Below are positions 4,857-6,679 of a stretch of 6,679 bases of DNA, piece after piece; the stretch's first letter is position 1; every line of letters begins with the position of its first letter. The stretch is from positions 1-6,679 of the forward strand of contig JAKEHC010000014.1 in the NCBI GenBank assembly GCA_022615255.1, read 5' to 3'. The translations under genes and the position numbers were made by a program. This stretch comes from Candidatus Dadabacteria bacterium. Lineage in GTDB: Bacteria; Desulfobacterota_D; UBA1144; Nemesobacterales; CSP1-2. The notes under the pieces are model-generated. The model saw only the letters and a list, made by a program, of their open reading frames with translations. It did no database searches and was not told where the DNA came from.

Positions 4857-6344
4857 ATGACGAAGACAATCCTGCTCCTGTTAATCTTAACCAATGCAAC
4901 CGCCGTCCAGCCTCCACCTGAAATAAATGTAGGCTCAAAGGCGTTCACCGAATCCGTTCTTCTTGGAGAGATATTGACCCAACTCGCTCAAAGTGATGGC
5001 GCCAAAGTTAAGTATCTTAGACAGCTTGGCGGCACCAGGGTGCTATGGGATGCGTTATTAAAAGGGGAAATTGACATATACCCTGAATACACAGGGACAA
5101 TAACTCAAGAAATCTTTGCCGGGAAAAACATAAGAGACGAAGAAACGCTTGAAAAGGCACTGGCTGAGAAGAATATTTTAATGAGTCGTCCGTTAGGATT
5201 TAACAACACCTACGCAATAGGCATGAAGGAGGATGTAGCAGAAAGGCTTGGTATCACAAAAATATCCGACCTTCGTAAGTATCCAATGCTTAAGTTTGGA
5301 TTTACTAATGAATTCATGAATCGCGGCGATGGTTGGCTAAGTCTTCGTAATGCCTATAAACTCCCTCAGAAAAACGTAAGGGGATTAGACCATGACCTGG
5401 CTTACCGTGGACTCGAAAGCGGAAGCATAGAAGTTATTGACCTTTATTCAACCGATGCGGAGATACGTTACTATAAGTTACGGGTATTGGAAGACGACTT
5501 AAATCACTTCCCGGAATACAACGCTGTTCTTCTCTACCGTTCAGACCTTAATGAGCGCGCACCAGAAGTGCTCAAAACAATTTTAAAATTGGAAGAACGG
5601 ATTCCGGAAAAGACTATGATTGAAATGAATGCAAAGGTGAAGATTGACGGAATACCAGAGGGTCTAGTTGCATCAGAGTTCCTCAAAAAGAATCTATCTA
5701 TCACTACAGAGCCAAAAGAAGAGACCTTTTTAACCCGTCTGTTGCACAACACCATACAGCATCTTTTCTTGGTAGCCGTATCATTAACCGCTGCAATATT
5801 AATTTCAATCCCACTGGGAATTTTAGCGCATCGTAAAGAAAAGGTGGGACAGGCAATCCTGGGAATTACAGGAGTGATCCAAACGATACCATCGTTGGCA
5901 CTGCTAGTGTTTATGATACCATTACTTGGTATCGGTTCAGCGCCAGCTATTGTAGCCTTATTTCTTTATAGCTTACTTCCCATTGTCAGGAACACTTATT
6001 CAGGACTTCAAGATATTCCTCAGGGGATTCGTGAATCAGGGGAGGCATTGGGTTTGCCGCCACGTGCACGCCTGAGACTCGTAGAACTACCCATGGCTTC
6101 ACGTTCAATACTTTCAGGTATCAAAACATCTGCCGTGATTAATGTGGGGACAGCTACACTTGGAGCGCTTATCGGCGCGGGGGGCTACGGTCAACCTATA
6201 CTCACCGGAATCCGCCTTAATAATATCGGACTAATCCTCGAAGGCGCCATCCCCGCCGCCGTTCTCGCACTTTTAGTACAGGGCTTGTTTGATTTATTGG
6301 AATTTGTAGTGGTGCCAAAGGGATTGAGGCTGAAGGCGGATTAG
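4857..6344 (+). CDS. Compatible-solute ABC importer: N-terminal substrate-binding domain fused to C-terminal permease domain
   Basis: This 495-residue fusion would capture an osmoprotectant such as choline, glycine betaine or carnitine outside the membrane and pass it through its own channel. Residues 1-16 form a short Sec-type signal (LLLLILTNATA, possible cleavage after A16); there is no lipobox cysteine. The OpuAC/OpuCC-like binding domain spans about 22-282, with INVGSKAFTESVLLGEIL at 23-40, LGGTRVLWDALLKGEIDIYPEYTGT at 57-81, FNNTYAIGM at 115-123, DLYSTDAE at 195-202 and FPEYNAVLLYR at 218-228. Y75, Y78, Y119, Y197 and Y221 are candidates for a tyrosine cage. The permease domain (about 290-487) has some five membrane segments near 302-323, 333-356, 363-380, 424-442 and 458-485, with the EAA loop GEALGLPPRARLRLVELPMA at 395-414, which docks the ATPase. 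Positive charges (HRKEK, RARLR, PKGLRLK) place the loops inside if the binding domain is outside. The start ATG has only a weak ribosome site. Confidence 0.93.
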   Translation: MTKTILLLLILTNATAVQPPPEINVGSKAFTESVLLGEILTQLAQSDGAKVKYLRQLGGTRVLWDALLKGEIDIYPEYTGTITQEIFAGKNIRDEETLEKALAEKNILMSRPLGFNNTYAIGMKEDVAERLGITKISDLRKYPMLKFGFTNEFMNRGDGWLSLRNAYKLPQKNVRGLDHDLAYRGLESGSIEVIDLYSTDAEIRYYKLRVLEDDLNHFPEYNAVLLYRSDLNERAPEVLKTILKLEERIPEKTMIEMNAKVKIDGIPEGLVASEFLKKNLSITTEPKEETFLTRLLHNTIQHLFLVAVSLTAAILISIPLGILAHRKEKVGQAILGITGVIQTIPSLALLVFMIPLLGIGSAPAIVALFLYSLLPIVRNTYSGLQDIPQGIRESGEALGLPPRARLRLVELPMASRSILSGIKTSAVINVGTATLGALIGAGGYGQPILTGIRLNNIGLILEGAIPAAVLALLVQGLFDLLEFVVVPKGLRLKAD

Positions 6345-6482
6345 GTCTATATTCAAGCCCCGACACATTTTTTTACTGTTTTGTAGAGTATTTTAGACAA
6401 TCCTTTTTGTGTCCATCAAACCTAACCTACTGTAATCAAATAAAAAACAATAAATCAACATTTAGTTAGAGCCATAATTGTA
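6345..6482 (+). other. Non-coding region after the importer
   Basis: This AT-rich spacer has several T runs (6367-6374, 6403-6408) but no strong hairpin directly before any of them. GACACA at 6362-6367 and TGTGTC at 6408-6413 could pair, but with a 40-base loop. I see no gene and no convincing terminator here. Confidence 0.5.
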
Positions 6483-6584
6483 GGACTAAAGTCTTAGAAT
6501 ATACAACTAAAGTCCTAGGACCAAAGTTGTAGATTGTAGGAGGGTCTTAGGACTAAAGTTGGAGACAAATTAGGACTATACACC
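6481..6584 (+). promoter_or_regulatory. Array of about five DosR/DevR-like palindromic boxes upstream of the last gene
   Basis: Five 12-base imperfect palindromes related to GGACTWWAGTCC occur here: GGACTAAAGTCT (6483-6494), CAACTAAAGTCC (6504-6515), GGACCAAAGTTG (6518-6529), GGACTAAAGTTG (6550-6561) and a weaker GGACTATACACC (6573-6584). The flanks extend the pattern, as in TAGGACTAAAGTCTTAG. Centres are 21, 14, 32 and 23 bases apart. The core matches the centre of the box known for DosR/DevR, a NarL/LuxR-type response regulator of hypoxia genes in mycobacteria. The regulator binding here is unknown; the likeness only points to that helix-turn-helix class. The last box overlaps the -35 element of the promoter at 6577-6605, as expected for an activator. 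Confidence 0.65.
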
Positions 6585-6605
6585 GATATCTCATAGGCGT
6601 ATAAT
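6577..6605 (+). promoter_or_regulatory. Sigma70-type promoter for the gene starting at 6639
   Basis: A perfect -10 TATAAT is at 6600-6605. At the ideal 17-base spacing upstream is TATACA (6577-6582), which matches four of six -35 positions. Transcription would begin near 6612, giving a leader of about 27 bases. The weak -35 overlapped by a regulatory box suggests activator dependence. Confidence 0.65.
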
Positions 6606-6624
6606 CCAGCTAAATAGCGAAAAG

Positions 6625-6630
6625 GGAGGT
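6625..6630 (+). promoter_or_regulatory. Consensus ribosome binding site for the last, partial gene
   Basis: GGAGGT lies 8 bases before ATG 6639, an ideal position. It is the main evidence that a real gene begins here. Confidence 0.75.
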
Positions 6631-6638
6631 AAGGAACG

Positions 6639-6679
6639 ATGAAAAGGATTTTAACCTTATTCATAAACGGTGTTTTTAA
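6639..6679 (+). CDS. Start of an unidentified gene, cut by the window end
   Basis: Only 13 complete codons are present, reading MKRILTLFINGVF, followed by AA of an unfinished codon, so the frame is still open at the last base unless that codon is a stop (TAA cannot be formed; the codon begins with the bases 6678-6679, AA, and must be Lys or Asn). Two basic residues followed by a hydrophobic run look like the start of a secretion signal or membrane anchor. Support comes from the strong ribosome site, the well-spaced promoter and the box array upstream. The product cannot be identified from this fragment. Confidence 0.6.
   Translation, partial: MKRILTLFINGVF

Noticed and set aside
6362..6413. 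Possible terminator after the importer formed by GACACA and TGTGTC with nearby T runs
   Set aside because: The stem is only 6 bp with a 40-base loop, and the T runs lie within the loop rather than after the stem.
6481..6584. CRISPR-like array, because of the repeated short motif near the window end
   Set aside because: The repeats are short imperfect palindromes with irregular 14-32 base spacing and no spacer units of constant length; they fit regulator binding sites instead.

Overview
The window is 6,679 bases of moderately AT-rich bacterial DNA. All supported genes lie on the + strand, and most have a clear AGGAGG-like ribosome binding site. TAA, TGA and TAG all serve as normal gene ends, so the standard code is in use. 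The organism cannot be fixed from this stretch. A Sec-type signal on the binding-protein/permease fusion and the family content fit an environmental bacterium; nothing seen is phylum-specific.

Region 1 (17-3655) holds a stress or regulation style cluster. It begins with an ECF42-type sigma factor (ECF core plus TPR-like C-terminal extension) interrupted by a single in-frame amber codon at 800-802. It continues with an SRPBCC/AHSA1 protein (1405-1860), a YCII-related protein with the DGPF motif (1912-2283), a short-chain dehydrogenase/reductase-like protein (2419-3180) whose catalytic serine appears to be replaced by alanine, and a second SRPBCC/AHSA1 protein (3230-3655). ECF42 sigma factors are known to sit beside DGPF-family genes, so the sigma factor, DGPF and SRPBCC grouping is a recognisable association. 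The biochemical role of these proteins is not established.

Region 2 (3656-4034) is AT-rich and non-coding, with one long imperfect hairpin (3905-3957).

Region 3 (4035-6344) encodes a two-gene compatible-solute type ABC importer of the OpuC/OpuF class: a short ATPase without CBS domains, then a single polypeptide joining an N-terminal secreted substrate-binding domain to a C-terminal permease domain. The 75-base gap between them holds two hairpins, one of them a perfect 22-base palindrome.

Region 4 (6345-6679) is a regulatory region for a gene that starts at 6639 and runs off the window. It contains an array of about five imperfect palindromes related to GGACTWWAGTCC, which resembles the box bound by DosR/DevR-type (NarL/LuxR family) response regulators. 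The last box overlaps the -35 element of a good sigma70-type promoter with a perfect TATAAT. This array is the most striking unexplained signal in the window.
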